NCBI GenBank assembly: GCA_934465125.1
Contig: CAKSKO010000083.1
Coordinates: forward strand, 1 to 5,943
Direction: 5' to 3'
DNA from: an uncultured Eubacteriales bacterium
GTDB taxonomy: Bacteria > Bacillota > Clostridia > Oscillospirales > Acutalibacteraceae
Length of the DNA: 5,943 nucleotides
Position 1 is the first letter of the stretch. Each line of letters begins with the position of its first letter. Both the position numbers and the translations under genes were made by a program. Below, piece by piece: positions 5,791 through 5,943 of the stretch. The notes under the pieces were generated by a model. The model was not told where the DNA came from and made no database searches. It worked only from the letters and a program-made list of their open reading frames with translations.

Positions 5791-5943
5791 ATAAGTTTGA
5801 CAAAACGGATAAAGCGTCATGCTTTATTATAATGTCACAATGTTCATTAAGATAAGCAGATGTTCCGAATACAATAGATTCTTTATGCCCGTATTCTGTT
5901 ATTTCGTTGCAAACCTTGAGTAAGTCATTAGAATGCTTTTGGC
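5789..5943 (-). CDS. 3' end of a convergent gene, function not recognised (5' end outside window)
   Basis: On the minus strand, a frame is open from the window edge (first full codon 5941-5939) to the TAA at 5791-5789, giving 50 residues. The other two minus-strand frames contain stops. The visible sequence includes NDLLKVCNEITEYGHKES, then IVFGTSAYLNEHCDIIIKHD, and ends VLSNL, which reads as an alternating alpha/beta protein. The stop codon lies in the T-tract of the bidirectional terminator, the expected placement for a genuine convergent gene. The fragment is too short to assign a family. Confidence 0.6.
   Translation of the reverse strand, partial: QKHSNDLLKVCNEITEYGHKESIVFGTSAYLNEHCDIIIKHDALSVLSNL

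Overview
The window looks like chromosomal DNA from a low-GC Gram-positive bacterium (Bacillota, probably class Clostridia, perhaps Lachnospiraceae). The reasons are AT-rich composition, strong AGGAGG ribosome binding sites, an AgrC-like/LytTR two-component pair, short-headed lipoproteins, and hairpin-plus-T-tract terminators. The taxon is an inference; no rRNA or marker gene is present.

Layout, left to right. (1) Positions 1-551 hold the 3' part of a gene for a membrane-anchored extracytoplasmic protein. Just beyond its stop lies a second exact copy (31 bp) of its terminal coding sequence, inside a 20-codon mini-ORF, followed by a strong terminator. (2) Positions 681-2742 form a regulatory operon. 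A 21-bp-period direct repeat (operator) and a good sigma-A promoter precede an AgrC-like sensor kinase gene (783-2057), which overlaps a LytTR-family response regulator gene (2035-2742). (3) Positions 2762-5790 form a target operon. A nearly identical operator/promoter module precedes a lipoprotein gene (2875-3807), a secreted protein of unknown function (3864-4769) and a second lipoprotein paralogous to the first (4784-5758), closed by a bidirectional terminator. (4) From 5943 down to 5789 on the minus strand is the 3' end of a convergent gene.

How the genes work together (inference): the LytTR regulator probably binds the two operators, activating its own operon and the three-gene envelope operon. 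The two modules match at 41 of 46 positions from the first half-site to the -35 box, and both have a 16-bp spacer before the -10 box.

The most interesting point is the sensor. It has the multi-membrane AgrC-like architecture and a recognisable N-box, but the phosphoacceptor His position is Asn (residue 243) and the glycines of the G-box/ATP-lid are missing. Its partner regulator keeps every receiver-domain residue. The locus therefore looks like a two-component system with a pseudokinase sensor controlling a paralogous lipoprotein pair and a secreted protein. No AgrB or AgrD-type pheromone gene lies in the window.
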